The notes: generated by a model not told the origin, from the sequence alone. A stretch of 64,000 bases of DNA from Bacillus sp. MM2020_1 (GCA_011250595.1 JAANMP010000004.1:62001-126000); one strand, 5' to 3'. Shown: positions 15,835-24,857, numbered from the stretch's first letter. Made by a program: numbers and translations.

Positions 15835-16725
15835 ATGACAATTTGGACAGACTTAGCTGATTTGGAATATAAACTCTATTATGTTAATGCAAATGATATT
15901 AAAACGAGAGTACTAGAAGCTGGAACAGGTGAGCCGTTGATTTTGCTTCATGGTACCGGTGGTCATATTGAGGCATATGCCCGAAATATCCGAGGGTTAA
16001 GTGAGCATTTCCGTGTGATTTGCATCGATATGGTCGGACACGGCTACACAGCCAAACCAGATCGCCAATATGGAATTGATTATTATAGTGAACATTTATT
16101 AGGCGTTATTCAAGCATTAGGGTTATCAAAGGTATATCTTTCAGGGGAATCATTAGGGGGCTGGGTTGCTGCCTGGTTTGCGGCAGATTATCCGGAGTAT
16201 GTGAAAGCCATGGTGTTAAACACGCCGGGAAATGTGAATAACAAACCTGAAGTTATGCAAAAGCTAAAGGATTCCACGTTAAAAGCGGTCCTTGAAGCCA
16301 ACTATGAAAATGTCAAAACAAGACTTCAATGGTTAATGTATGATAAGAGCCAAGTAACCGATGAACTAATTGAATCTCGTTACAAAATCTATACACAGCC
16401 TTCTTATCAAGAGGCCGTACATCATATCGTCTGCCTGCAGAATATTGAAATTAGAAAGCTGTACAGCTGGGACCCATCTTGGTGCGGTAAAATCAATGTT
16501 CCGACATTGTTAGCATGGACAGACCATGATCCAACTTCCACCGTTGAAGAAGCCAAACCGATACAGGATATGATTCCAAATAGTGAGTTGGTTGTCATCA
16601 AAGACGCCGGACACTGGCCGCAATGGGAGAAGCCAGAAGAGTTTAACACTGTATTAATAGACTTCTTATTAAAAAGCGGAAAAGAAGCTGCTAAACAAGA
16701 TGAAACAGCATTCGTAACCAAATAA
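15835..16725 (+). CDS. Alpha/beta hydrolase, meta-cleavage product C-C hydrolase
   Basis: 296 aa. The triad is visible: nucleophile Ser in LSGESLGGWVA, Asp in AWTDHDPTST and His in DAGHWPQWEKP, with the oxyanion region LLHGTGGHIEAY. These are the marks of MhpC/BphD/HsaD-type hydrolases, which split a ring-fission product into a carboxylic acid and a 2-hydroxydienoate. Its order after the dioxygenase and before the hydratase fits that reaction. The ATG follows AAAGGAG. Confidence 0.85.
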   Translation: MTIWTDLADLEYKLYYVNANDIKTRVLEAGTGEPLILLHGTGGHIEAYARNIRGLSEHFRVICIDMVGHGYTAKPDRQYGIDYYSEHLLGVIQALGLSKVYLSGESLGGWVAAWFAADYPEYVKAMVLNTPGNVNNKPEVMQKLKDSTLKAVLEANYENVKTRLQWLMYDKSQVTDELIESRYKIYTQPSYQEAVHHIVCLQNIEIRKLYSWDPSWCGKINVPTLLAWTDHDPTSTVEEAKPIQDMIPNSELVVIKDAGHWPQWEKPEEFNTVLIDFLLKSGKEAAKQDETAFVTK

Positions 16726-16825
16726 TCAGACCAACCTTTGAGAGCGCTATTCAATGATTCTTAGTTTAACATGATTTTGAATCTATGAAAAAGTGCTCTC
16801 TATTTTCGTTAAAGGAGTGTTTTCT

Positions 16826-17617
16826 ATGAGCAATCAAGTCATTCATCGTGTTCAACATGTATATGAGCTTTTGCTACATGCAGAAGCTGCTAAGCAATCG
16901 ATTACACCACTTTCTGATTTGTATCCAGAATTATCCGTTGATGAGGCGTATCAAGTCCAACTTCTCGCAATTAATGAGAAGGTTGGGAGCGGCGAGCGTA
17001 TCGTTGGGAAAAAAATTGGTTTAACCTCTGTTGCCATGCAGCAGTTGCTAGGTGTAGACCAGCCGGATTACGGTCATTTATTGAACTCCATGGAAGTAAG
17101 TAATAGCGGAATCATCCATTTAGATGACTTGTTCCAGCCAAAGGTTGAAGGCGAGATTGCCTTTGTCCTCCGCAAGGATTTGAAGGGTCCCACTGTAACT
17201 ATCGAGGATGTCCTTGAGGCGACAGAGTATATCTCCCCAGCCTTAGAAATCGTCGACAGCCGGATAACTGACTGGAAGATTACCTTAGCAGACACGATTG
17301 CTGATAATGCATCCAGCGGATTGTTTGTGATTGGTGATGAGCGATTCCCGTTAACGGATCTCGACTTGCCATCGATTGAAATGAATTTGTTTAAAAATGG
17401 TGTCCAGATCAATACAGGATATGGTTCAGATGTACTCGGGCATCCTGCTAAATGTGTGGCCTGGCTGGCAAATAAGTTATCCGAATACAATGTCGTTCTG
17501 AAAGCAGGAGAAGTGATTTTATCAGGGGCACTATCTGCAGCCGTGGCGGCGGAAAAAGGGGATCGGTTTACTGCAGGGTTTTCACATATTGGTAAGGTGG
17601 AAGTTACCTTTAAGTAA
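16826..17617 (+). CDS. 2-keto-4-pentenoate hydratase (MhpD-type)
   Basis: 263 aa. It adds water to the 2-hydroxydienoate made by the hydrolase. Matches include VGKKIGLTSVAMQ, then PKVEGEIAFVL (metal-binding Glu residues), YISPALEIVDSR and SGALSAAVAAEKGD near the end. ATG 16826 follows AAAGGAG by 8 nt; the in-frame ATG at 16793 is not preceded by a ribosome site. The next enzymes of the route, 4-hydroxy-2-oxovalerate aldolase and acylating acetaldehyde dehydrogenase, are not encoded in the window. Confidence 0.88.
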   Translation: MSNQVIHRVQHVYELLLHAEAAKQSITPLSDLYPELSVDEAYQVQLLAINEKVGSGERIVGKKIGLTSVAMQQLLGVDQPDYGHLLNSMEVSNSGIIHLDDLFQPKVEGEIAFVLRKDLKGPTVTIEDVLEATEYISPALEIVDSRITDWKITLADTIADNASSGLFVIGDERFPLTDLDLPSIEMNLFKNGVQINTGYGSDVLGHPAKCVAWLANKLSEYNVVLKAGEVILSGALSAAVAAEKGDRFTAGFSHIGKVEVTFK

Positions 17618-17723
17618 ATACCTAAAAGGATCTTTCCGTTATTGGGGAGGAAGGGTCTTGAAATTGCGTGAACCGGTAAGATTACGAACGAGGGAAAAGG
17701 GTGAAATTTTAAGGAGGTCCTTT

Positions 17724-19025
17724 ATGGAAAAGAAGAAAAATGAAGTATCAAAAAAAACATGGGTGATCATCTTCTTGTTATTTTTATTAACGGTCATTAG
17801 TAATGCCGATAAGGCGATTATTGGATTTGCTTCAGTATCCATCATCAAGGAATTAGGCTTATCGCCCGAGCAATGGGGAGTTGTTGGGAGTGTTTTCTTC
17901 TTACTATATTCGCTTTCAGCTGTTTTAGGCGGCAGTCTTGCGGATAAAATTGGAGCGAAAAAGGTCATTGCCGGTATGGTCGCAATTTGGTCCATCGTTC
18001 AATTCTCAACAATCTTTGTCAGCAGTTTTACTTATTTATTGGTAACCCGAATCATTTTAGGGGCTGGGGAGGGCCCGTCTTACGCATTAGCGATGACAGC
18101 AGCTTCAAAGTATCTTCCTAAAGAAAAGTTGGGGATTGGGTTAACATTAGTCTCAGTTGGCGGACCGCTTGGTGTCGCCATTTCAGCCCCTGCCTTAATG
18201 CACCTCATCATAAATTATGGATGGCGTTCGGCGTTTATTTCAACTGGGGTAGTAGGCTTTCTTTGGATTATCGTGTGGTTATGGATTGCAAAAGAGAAGG
18301 CAGTTACAGATACTGAACTTGTTGCCACAAAAGGCAGTGCACAGTTATCACCTATTCAAACCGAAACAAAATTCACCTCTGTCTTGTTTTCGAAGAATTT
18401 CATCTTAGTTGCCCTATGTGGTTTTGCTACGTATTGGTCCTTTACGATTGGGCTGAATTGGCTTCCCAATTATTTAGAAAATGTCCGCCATCTAAGCGAA
18501 GGTACTTTAAAAATTGTCGTAGCCTTGCCTTGGATTATGATTACCCTTTCTCAAATAATCTTTTCAACCATTTCTGACCGACTTTATCATAAGACGAAAA
18601 GTATGGTAAAGGGACGAATTTTTGTCCTTGGACCAGTCATGTTAGCCGGAGCAGTCAGTTACTTTGTTGGAGCCATGGTCAGCTCTAATATTCTTGCTAT
18701 TGTTTTATTATCACTTGGTTTGACGTTTGGATGTATTACCTTGGTTATGGGACCTGCAATTCTAGTAGATTTGGTTTCACCTAAACATCAAGGTAAAATT
18801 CAAGGGTGGTTTATGGCGCTTACTTCGTTGGGTGGGATTGTCGGACCCTATGTAACAGGTTATTTCATTGAACACTCAGCAAATCCAGCCGTTGGATTCC
18901 AGTACGCGTTCCAGTTATGCGGGTTGATTCTTCTTGTTTTCGGTGGATTAGTGTGGATGGCCGTTCGTCCTAAGAAAACTGAAAGTTCTGCCTTATTGGA
19001 TGTGAATTCAACCAATGTTATCTAG
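17724..19025 (+). CDS. MFS transporter, probable aromatic-acid or anion:cation symporter
   Basis: 433 aa with twelve predicted membrane segments. SNADKAIIGFA in the first helix and GSLADKIGAKKV in the loop between helices 2 and 3 are typical of the anion:cation symporter branch of MFS (tartrate, glucarate and aromatic-acid carriers). As the last gene of the aromatic island, it probably brings the growth substrate into the cell. ATG 17724 follows AAGGAGG (7-nt spacing); the longer upstream frame has no matching site. A strong bidirectional terminator follows. Confidence 0.82.
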   Translation: MEKKKNEVSKKTWVIIFLLFLLTVISNADKAIIGFASVSIIKELGLSPEQWGVVGSVFFLLYSLSAVLGGSLADKIGAKKVIAGMVAIWSIVQFSTIFVSSFTYLLVTRIILGAGEGPSYALAMTAASKYLPKEKLGIGLTLVSVGGPLGVAISAPALMHLIINYGWRSAFISTGVVGFLWIIVWLWIAKEKAVTDTELVATKGSAQLSPIQTETKFTSVLFSKNFILVALCGFATYWSFTIGLNWLPNYLENVRHLSEGTLKIVVALPWIMITLSQIIFSTISDRLYHKTKSMVKGRIFVLGPVMLAGAVSYFVGAMVSSNILAIVLLSLGLTFGCITLVMGPAILVDLVSPKHQGKIQGWFMALTSLGGIVGPYVTGYFIEHSANPAVGFQYAFQLCGLILLVFGGLVWMAVRPKKTESSALLDVNSTNVI

Positions 19026-19034
19026 AAATAAAGT

Positions 19035-19065
19035 AAAAAGCGAACAGTGACACTGTTCGCTTTTT
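19035..19065. terminator. Bidirectional terminator between convergent genes
   Basis: AAAAAGCGAACAGTG and CACTGTTCGCTTTTT are exact reverse complements. The A-run and T-run let it work on both strands, ending the aromatic operon and the CynX-type gene. Confidence 0.9.
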
Positions 19066-20269
19066 AAATATATCGATTGCGACCTGCTAACATACCAAAT
19101 ACCATAACAACTCCAGAAATAAGGATGAGTGCGCTAAGTGGAACGGTCCATACATGGGTCTTATCAAATAAAAACCCAATAAAAAAGGGACCCACGGCTG
19201 CAAGGATATAGCCAGAGGATTGTGCCATTCCAGATAACTCTGCAGCCTGACGGGCATTCTTCGTGCGAAGTCCGATATAGGTTAGAGATAATGGAAAGAT
19301 TCCTCCCAAGGCAATTCCAATAAAAATAATGCTAAGGATTAAAATCGGATAGGATGAGCCAAGCAGTAATCCGCCAAACCCAATAATGGAGCACATGCTT
19401 AATATCATGGCTATCCATTTTTGTGATTGAAGACGTCCGGCAATGACAGGTATGAAGAAACTGAATGGCAATCCAACTAATTGAGAGATGGAAAGCATCC
19501 ACCCGGCGGTCTCCATACTCATTCCATGACTATGAAGGATTTCTGGTAACCAAGAAATCGTTACATAAAATAAAAAAGACTGAAGCCCCATAAAAACGGC
19601 GATTTGCCAAGCGAGCGGGGAACGCCACATTTGAGTAGTGCTCGAACCCATCCTTTTTATTTCGGATTGACTTCCATGATTGTTTTTAAAAATAAAGGCC
19701 CACACCAAGATAGCTAGGAGGACCGGAATTCCCCAGACGATTAATGCCCCCTGCCACCCCAGGTCCATGTTGACTGCTAATGGAACACTAACCCCTGACG
19801 CAAAGGATGCGAATAATCCCATTGAGGTGGAATAAACACTTGTCATAAGACCAAATTTCTGAGGGAATTTTTCCTTCGCAACGGCTGGCAAAAGAACATT
19901 TCCAATGGCTATGCCCACTCCAACAAAAAGTGTCCCTGTAAATAGGAAAAATGTCATCGGAATGAATCTTAGACCTATTCCGATTAAAAGTAAGAATAAA
20001 CCTACCAGCAAAGTCAGCTCATTGGTTAAGCGATTGGCAATCTTTGGAACAATGGGTGACATGATGGAAAAGACAAGTAAGGGCAAACTCATTAATAAAC
20101 CCGCACTCCAATGGGCAAGTCCAACATCCTTCTGAATCATTCCAACTAACGGTCCTAATGAAGTGATAGCTGGGCGTAAATTAAATGCTACGAGAATAAT
20201 GCCAGCAACGAGCCAAAATGTATCGGTCGATTTCGTTTGTGTATATGATTTTGATTTTAGTAACTCCAA
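19064..20269 (-). CDS. CynX/NimT-family MFS transporter
   Basis: 401 aa from the TTG start. Early AFNLRPAITSLGPLVG is the hallmark of CynX/NimT (cyanate or nitroimidazole-related) MFS proteins, followed by about twelve membrane helices. TTG 20269 is chosen because GGAGG (20281-20277) lies 7 nt upstream; a longer frame to 20350 would add 27 hydrophilic residues and has no site. Substrate unknown. It lies divergent to the DUF606 gene, with a palindrome (20366-20379) between them. Confidence 0.8.
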   Translation of the reverse strand: MELLKSKSYTQTKSTDTFWLVAGIILVAFNLRPAITSLGPLVGMIQKDVGLAHWSAGLLMSLPLLVFSIMSPIVPKIANRLTNELTLLVGLFLLLIGIGLRFIPMTFFLFTGTLFVGVGIAIGNVLLPAVAKEKFPQKFGLMTSVYSTSMGLFASFASGVSVPLAVNMDLGWQGALIVWGIPVLLAILVWAFIFKNNHGSQSEIKRMGSSTTQMWRSPLAWQIAVFMGLQSFLFYVTISWLPEILHSHGMSMETAGWMLSISQLVGLPFSFFIPVIAGRLQSQKWIAMILSMCSIIGFGGLLLGSSYPILILSIIFIGIALGGIFPLSLTYIGLRTKNARQAAELSGMAQSSGYILAAVGPFFIGFLFDKTHVWTVPLSALILISGVVMVFGMLAGRNRYI

Positions 20270-20365
20270 AAATAAACCTCCACTCTTTAAACAAACTTTC
20301 TCCAGTATATCATAGTGGACAGAACGAGAGAAGAATGAGTCGTCCTCCAAAATATTTACAATTTG

Positions 20366-20379
20366 AGGACATATGTCCT
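20366..20379. promoter_or_regulatory. Palindromic operator candidate AGGACATATGTCCT
   Basis: A perfect 14-nt palindrome in the gap between the CynX-type gene and the first DUF606 gene. The nearby YeiL-like Crp-family regulator is a natural candidate to bind it, because such proteins recognise palindromes upstream of their partner genes. This is inference from symmetry and position. Confidence 0.4.
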
Positions 20380-20440
20380 ATCCAAACTACTTGGAATTAT
20401 CCTTTAATATAAAGAGAAATCTAAATTAGGGGAGAAAATA

Positions 20441-20866
20441 ATGAAGGGAATTATCTTTGCATTTATAGGCGGGGCCTTTATTACCCTGCAAGGGATTGCC
20501 AATACACGGATTAGTGAAGACATTGGCACCTGGCAAGCAGCGACCATTACCCAGTTCACTGGTTTTATCATGGCCTTCATCATCTTAATGTTCGTTCGAG
20601 ATAGTAAATGGCAAGACTTCAAACAAGTGAAGCCATTATATATGATTGGGGGCGCCTTTGCGGCGATTGTTATTTTTAGCAATGTCACCTCTATTCAAAG
20701 GATCGGTGTAACCCTAAGTATATCGGCCATCCTAATTGCTCAGCTAACGCTTACTTTTATCATCGACAGTAACGGCTGGTTCGGCCTGGAGAAGCAGAAG
20801 ATGAAGTTGCCACAATTGATTGGCATCGGAATGATGATTGCTGGTGTGGTCATCCTAAGGTCATAA
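20441..20866 (+). CDS. DUF606 (YdcZ)-family DMT membrane protein, first of pair
   Basis: 141 aa, five predicted membrane helices. AFIGGAFITLQGIANTRISE at the start is typical of DUF606 proteins of the drug/metabolite transporter superfamily. Members of this family often occur as two genes whose products take opposite membrane orientation. A second DUF606 gene lies at 21626-22129, with a Crp-family regulator between. The ATG follows AGGGGAG. Substrate not known. Confidence 0.82.
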   Translation: MKGIIFAFIGGAFITLQGIANTRISEDIGTWQAATITQFTGFIMAFIILMFVRDSKWQDFKQVKPLYMIGGAFAAIVIFSNVTSIQRIGVTLSISAILIAQLTLTFIIDSNGWFGLEKQKMKLPQLIGIGMMIAGVVILRS

Positions 20867-20895
20867 CCGCAGGTGAAAGGCAGAGGTGAATCCGA

Positions 20896-21591
20896 GTGAA
20901 GGAACTAAACGATCAGGAGCAATTGCTCGCTTATATGAAAACCTATCAACTAGATTCGATATTTCATGAACCGTTGATTCCGCATTTAGCGCTGGTCAGC
21001 TTTGACCAAGGGGAACTCATCTGTTCCCAAGGGGAGTCTTCACAGTATTTGTATGTCCTTGTTAAAGGAAAAGTCAAAATCTATACCAGCTCGCCTGAGG
21101 GAAAAACACTGATTCTTTCTTTTAAAAAACCGCTGGAAGTGATCGGGGATATTGAGTATGTCCGCGGCATTGATATTATTAACACGGTGGAGGCGGTATC
21201 TTCGGTTTGCATGATTGGTATTCACCATCGCTGGTTGAAGAAATATGGAAGCGACCATGCCCCGCTCCTGCAATTTTTATTGGATATCATTACAAAAAAA
21301 TTCCATCTGAAGAACAATTCAATGAGCTTTAATATTATGTATCCCGTTGAAGTGCGCTTGGCTAGTTATCTCTTGTCTGTATCCTTTGACGAAGTAGATA
21401 CAGATGATAAAGACCAGCTGCGGATCAGTATCAAGGATGCAGCCAATTTAATTGGAACAAGTTATCGTCATTTAAATCGGGTTATCACCCAATTTTGCGA
21501 AGATGGTCTAATTGAGCGGAAGCGAGGTTCCATTCTAGTGAAGGATCGGAAGGGATTAAGGGATCTCGCAGGAGATAATATTTACGAGTAA
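20896..21591 (+). CDS. YeiL-like Crp/Fnr-family regulator
   Basis: 231 aa. Residues about 30-130 form a cyclic-nucleotide-binding-type barrel (CSQGESSQYLYVLVKGKVKIY), and the C-terminus is a winged helix (DAANLIGTSYRHLNRVITQF). SSQYLYVL and GDIEYVRG resemble YeiL. No FNR-type cysteine cluster is present. GTG 20896 is preceded by AGAGGTG. Located between two DUF606 genes, it probably controls them, perhaps through the palindrome at 20366-20379. Confidence 0.82.
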   Translation: MKELNDQEQLLAYMKTYQLDSIFHEPLIPHLALVSFDQGELICSQGESSQYLYVLVKGKVKIYTSSPEGKTLILSFKKPLEVIGDIEYVRGIDIINTVEAVSSVCMIGIHHRWLKKYGSDHAPLLQFLLDIITKKFHLKNNSMSFNIMYPVEVRLASYLLSVSFDEVDTDDKDQLRISIKDAANLIGTSYRHLNRVITQFCEDGLIERKRGSILVKDRKGLRDLAGDNIYE

Positions 21592-21625
21592 TCTTGAAAA
21601 ATAGCACACAGGGGAGAGAAATCAG

Positions 21626-22129
21626 ATGATTCTAGGATTATTGTTTGCGATTATTGCCGGTTCACTGGTAGCTTTGCAAAATATTTTTAACAGTAAGGTC
21701 AATGAACGTGCGGGTTCATGGGCAACGACTACCTTGGTATTAGGAATGGGCTTCCTCGCTTCGCTGACGTTCGGTCTCCTCTTTGAGGACAGACAGTTAT
21801 TTCACTTAGAAAATATGAAGCTGTGGTACTGGTTCAGCGGATTGATCGGAGTCGGAGTGGTGGTTTGTCTCGTCCAAGGGATGAAGCGACTGGGACCAAC
21901 GTATGCCATCGCGATTGCGTTGACCTCTCAGCTCCTGTTTGCTCTATTGGGGGACACGTTAGGCTGGCTTGGGTTGGCTAAAGTCCCGTTCACTTTCAAT
22001 CAGTTGCTGGGTGTGCTGGTTATCGTGGGCGGAATTATCGTCTTTAAATTTGGCGGCAGTGGTGAGAAACAGAAGGAGTTTACCTTGCCATTTGTGAAAG
22101 GGAATAAAGTTTCCGAAGTTCAAAAGTAG
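21626..22129 (+). CDS. DUF606 (YdcZ)-family DMT membrane protein, second of pair
   Basis: 167 aa with about five membrane helices and a charged C-terminal tail. AIIAGSLVALQNIFNSKVNE, WATTTLVLGMGF and KVPFTFNQLLGVLVIVGGII match DUF606. It is longer than its partner at 20441 by the tail. The two may assemble as an antiparallel heterodimer, which is known for this family in general but only inferred here. The ATG follows GGGGAGAG. A terminator follows at 22146. Confidence 0.82.
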   Translation: MILGLLFAIIAGSLVALQNIFNSKVNERAGSWATTTLVLGMGFLASLTFGLLFEDRQLFHLENMKLWYWFSGLIGVGVVVCLVQGMKRLGPTYAIAIALTSQLLFALLGDTLGWLGLAKVPFTFNQLLGVLVIVGGIIVFKFGGSGEKQKEFTLPFVKGNKVSEVQK

Positions 22130-22145
22130 TCTTAAGTTTACTAGG

Positions 22146-22180
22146 GAATCGTTTCAGGAAATTGGAACGGTTCTTTTTTT
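22146..22180 (+). terminator. Rho-independent terminator of the DUF606 operon
   Basis: GAATCGTTTC pairs with GGAACGGTTC (including G-U pairs), followed by seven T. It lies directly before repeat array B. Confidence 0.65.
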
Positions 22181-22182
22181 AT

Positions 22183-22455
22183 GATAAGATACCCCTTTTA
22201 ATTTACCTTACTGTCGATTCCCACGGCCCTCCGGTAAGATAAACGCCTTTTAATTTACCCAACCCCCGATTTTCACAGCCCTAGGGTAAGATAAACGCCC
22301 TTTAATTTACCCAACCCCTGATTTTTACAGCCCTAGGGTAAGATAAACGCCCTTTAATTTACCCAACCCCCGATTTTCACAGCCCTAGGGTAAGATAAAC
22401 GCCTTTTATCTTACCCAACTCACGATTTCCTCTGCCCACCGGTAAGATACACTCT
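22183..22455. repeat. Array B: about five tandem 52-nt palindromic repeats
   Basis: The word GGTAAGAT starts at 22233, 22285, 22337, 22389 and 22441, an exact 52-nt period; a degenerate first unit begins near 22183. Each unit is GGGTAAGATAAA (12 nt), a 5-nt link (CGCCC or CGCCT), a complementary arm (TTTAATTTACCC, or the exact complement TTTATCTTACCC in the last full unit), then a 23-nt spacer with GATTTT and a closing CCCTA. The geometry 12-5-12-23 is identical to array A at 6386-6590. The array sits between the terminator of the DUF606 operon and the convergent guaC stop codon, 12 nt away. Confidence 0.95.
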
Positions 22456-22467
22456 CCTTTTCTATCG

Positions 22468-23451
22468 TTAATAAACTTTATCACCGTTAAAGATGGAATT
22501 CTTAACGACTACATAATCGACATTCCGGATGGCTGCTAATTTATTCCCTCCGGCGTAAGAAATAGAGGATTGGAGGTCCTGCTCCATTTCAATTAACGTT
22601 TCTTTTAAAGAGCCTTTGTACTCAACAAACATTTTTTTGCCTTCGACATTTTTCTTTTCCCCTTTTTGAAATTCCGAGGCAGATCCAAAATATTCTTTAT
22701 AACACTTACCATCCTTCTCGATGGTTTCACCTGGCGATTCTTCATGTCCAGCAAATAAGGAGCCGATCATTACCATGGTTGCCCCGAAACGAATCGACTT
22801 TGCGATATCCCCATGGGTGCGGATTCCACCGTCTGCAATAATCGGCTTACTTGCCGCCTTTTCACACCACCGCAGTGCAGCTAATTGCCAGCCGCCCGTC
22901 CCAAATCCAGTCTTAATCTTGGTGATACAGACCTTCCCAGGACCGATCCCAACTTTGGTCGCATCCGCACCGGCATGCTCTAATTCTCTAACGGCTTCCG
23001 GAGTTCCGACATTTCCTGCAATCACAAAACTGTTTGGTATGTACTTCTTAATATGGTGAATCATCTGAATGACCGCATTGGAATGACCATGGGCGATATC
23101 AATCGTTATGAATTCAGGTGAAATCTGTTCCTCCGCTAATTGTTGGATGAATCGGTACTCCTCCTCTTTCACTCCCACACTAATCGAGGCCAATAAACCA
23201 CGGGATTTCATATCTTTAATAAAAGATAATCGCGTCTCTGGTTCAAAACGATGCATGATATAAAAGTATCCATTTTCCGCTAAGTAAATGGCGATCTTTT
23301 CGTCGATAATCGTCTGCATATTTGCCGGCACCACCGGCAGCTTAAAGGTATGCCCGCCTAAGGATACAGTGGTATCACACTCCGAGCGGCTACTTACGAC
23401 ACTTTTTGCCGGAATCAATTGGATATCTTCATAATCAAACACATTTTCCAT
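22468..23451 (-). CDS. guaC: GMP reductase
   Basis: 327 aa, resembling B. subtilis GuaC from the first residues ([17 protein letters not shown]). It reduces GMP to IMP with NADPH, salvaging guanine nucleotides. [12 protein letters not shown] carries the catalytic Cys loop and [10 protein letters not shown] the phosphate-binding region; the CBS domain of IMP dehydrogenase is absent, which separates the two families. Two adjacent ATG codons are possible (23454, 23451); I use 23451 by homology, with GAGGAGGG about 5 nt upstream of the pair. No purine riboswitch is apparent in the short leader. Confidence 0.93.
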   Translation of the reverse strand: MENVFDYEDIQLIPAKSVVSSRSECDTTVSLGGHTFKLPVVPANMQTIIDEKIAIYLAENGYFYIMHRFEPETRLSFIKDMKSRGLLASISVGVKEEEYRFIQQLAEEQISPEFITIDIAHGHSNAVIQMIHHIKKYIPNSFVIAGNVGTPEAVRELEHAGADATKVGIGPGKVCITKIKTGFGTGGWQLAALRWCEKAASKPIIADGGIRTHGDIAKSIRFGATMVMIGSLFAGHEESPGETIEKDGKCYKEYFGSASEFQKGEKKNVEGKKMFVEYKGSLKETLIEMEQDLQSSISYAGGNKLAAIRNVDYVVVKNSIFNGDKVY

Positions 23452-23685
23452 CATTGCCCTCCTCGAAAACAAACCGATGCAAAGATAGGGTTTTCGGTTT
23501 CAATTCGTCTTATACATAGTTTCATCTATATTGTCTTTGCTGGGTCTCGTCTTGTGATCGTTCCATTACAAAACAAAGCGAACTTGATAGAAATCAATTT
23601 TCTTTTTCTTACCGAGGAATATCATTCTGTTGAGGGATTAGGAATTTTAATCCCATTAGAGGTAGCAGGTGTGAGGTGTGTTAGA

Positions 23686-24507
23686 ATGGCTGATGATTTG
23701 TCACTCGATAATGTAGATCCCATCAACCAAAATGCCGGTAGGCTTATGGAGGGATTTATTGAATCTGGCTTCTATAAGCGTTTGAAAATCCTTTCACACG
23801 AAAAGGATCTCCTTAATAGGAATATTTATCAGCATCTCAAGGATTATGAAACCAAAAGACATGAAATAGGTAATAATTTAGTAGCAAAATTTATACCCGT
23901 CAAGAAGTTCAATTATGATTATCTGGGTTTAAATGAGTACTTGTACGATCGAGGTCTCCTACAGAAACTAACGAAGCTGTCGAGCTCCAATTTTCAAAAG
24001 AATCCAGATTTGCTTGAGCTGTTTAAACCGTACAGCCAGAAACCGAACTACTATATCAAGCCTTCTTTTAATAAGGCGGGTAGAGAATTTCTGAGATTGG
24101 AAGAACCTCCGGAAATCGAGTTAGACCTAGAAGAGGCATCGATAAGAAAAAGGGCTAATTGGCTGTGGTTAAGAGCTGCCGAAGGGGAGTATGAGGCGTT
24201 AAAGAAGCAAATGGAACGATGTCAGCAACTGTTTCTCATCGGAAAAATCAAACATAAATTTGGCTCGGTTGCAAGGATCCAAAAACCAATCGTCTATATT
24301 TGTCACAAAATAACCGATGAGCAAGCGATAAATAAACTTATTGAATACGGGAAACCGGACATTGGCCGTCTCATGCATTATATGATGAAAGGATTTATTT
24401 CAAAAAGTGAATTGGAGTCATTTAGACAATTAACTGATATTAAACTAAACTTTGTCATCCTTGATTTGGAAGAGGAAGCAAGAATGATGAAAAGTATTGA
24501 CCATTAA
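23686..24507 (+). CDS. Unrecognised soluble protein (273 aa)
   Basis: I do not recognise a family. From ATG 23686 (GAGGTG 7 nt upstream) the product is 273 aa, rich in Lys, Glu and Leu, with no signal peptide or membrane segment. Visible words are ANWLWLRAAEGEYEALKKQM in the middle, CHKITDEQAINKLIEYGKPD, and an acidic-basic tail. The frame stays open upstream to 23419 but that part overlaps guaC's start and lacks a site, so it is probably not translated. It faces away from guaC and is followed by the HMA gene, 84 nt away. Confidence 0.6.
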   Translation: MADDLSLDNVDPINQNAGRLMEGFIESGFYKRLKILSHEKDLLNRNIYQHLKDYETKRHEIGNNLVAKFIPVKKFNYDYLGLNEYLYDRGLLQKLTKLSSSNFQKNPDLLELFKPYSQKPNYYIKPSFNKAGREFLRLEEPPEIELDLEEASIRKRANWLWLRAAEGEYEALKKQMERCQQLFLIGKIKHKFGSVARIQKPIVYICHKITDEQAINKLIEYGKPDIGRLMHYMMKGFISKSELESFRQLTDIKLNFVILDLEEEARMMKSIDH

Positions 24508-24517
24508 CCGCTAAATC

Positions 24518-24531
24518 TTGTTTCTTATCAA
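24518..24531. promoter_or_regulatory. FNR/Crp-type box upstream of the HMA gene
   Basis: TTGTTTCTTATCAA fits TTGAT-N4-ATCAA with one mismatch and lies 61 nt before the HMA start codon. Two better copies precede the P-type ATPase gene and the broken gene at 28061. The Crp/Fnr protein at 26927 is the likely ligand; inferred. Confidence 0.4.
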
Positions 24532-24591
24532 TTTTTTATAAAAGGGTATGAAGTAAGATAAAGTCATACCCAATCAAGGAGGAATAAGAAA

Positions 24592-24813
24592 ATGTCTAAA
24601 GCAGTTTATCAATTAGAATCATTAACTTGCCCATCATGTATTAAAAAGATTGAAACAACGCTCAACAAAACAAATGGTGTAGAATCTACTAAAGTGCTAT
24701 TCAATACAAGCAAAGTGAAAATAGAATTTGATGAAGTTCAGGTGAAAGCAAGTAAAATAGAAGAAACTATTAAGAAATTGGGATATCCAGTGCTCTCATC
24801 AAAGGTTTCTTAA
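24592..24813 (+). CDS. Heavy-metal-associated (HMA) domain protein
   Basis: 73 aa, a single ferredoxin-like HMA domain. LESLTCPSCIKKIETTLNKT carries the metal-binding C-x-x-C in the form CPSC rather than the copper-chaperone GMTCxxC. It likely binds a soft or transition metal ion and passes it to, or senses it for, the adjacent P1B-type ATPase, which itself lacks an N-terminal HMA domain. The ATG follows AAGGAGG. A terminator at 24858 separates it from the ATPase, so the two may be made in different amounts. Confidence 0.82.
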   Translation: MSKAVYQLESLTCPSCIKKIETTLNKTNGVESTKVLFNTSKVKIEFDEVQVKASKIEETIKKLGYPVLSSKVS

Positions 24814-24857
24814 ATTAACAATTCAATCGATCCCCCCTCCCCCGAGGATATATATAT

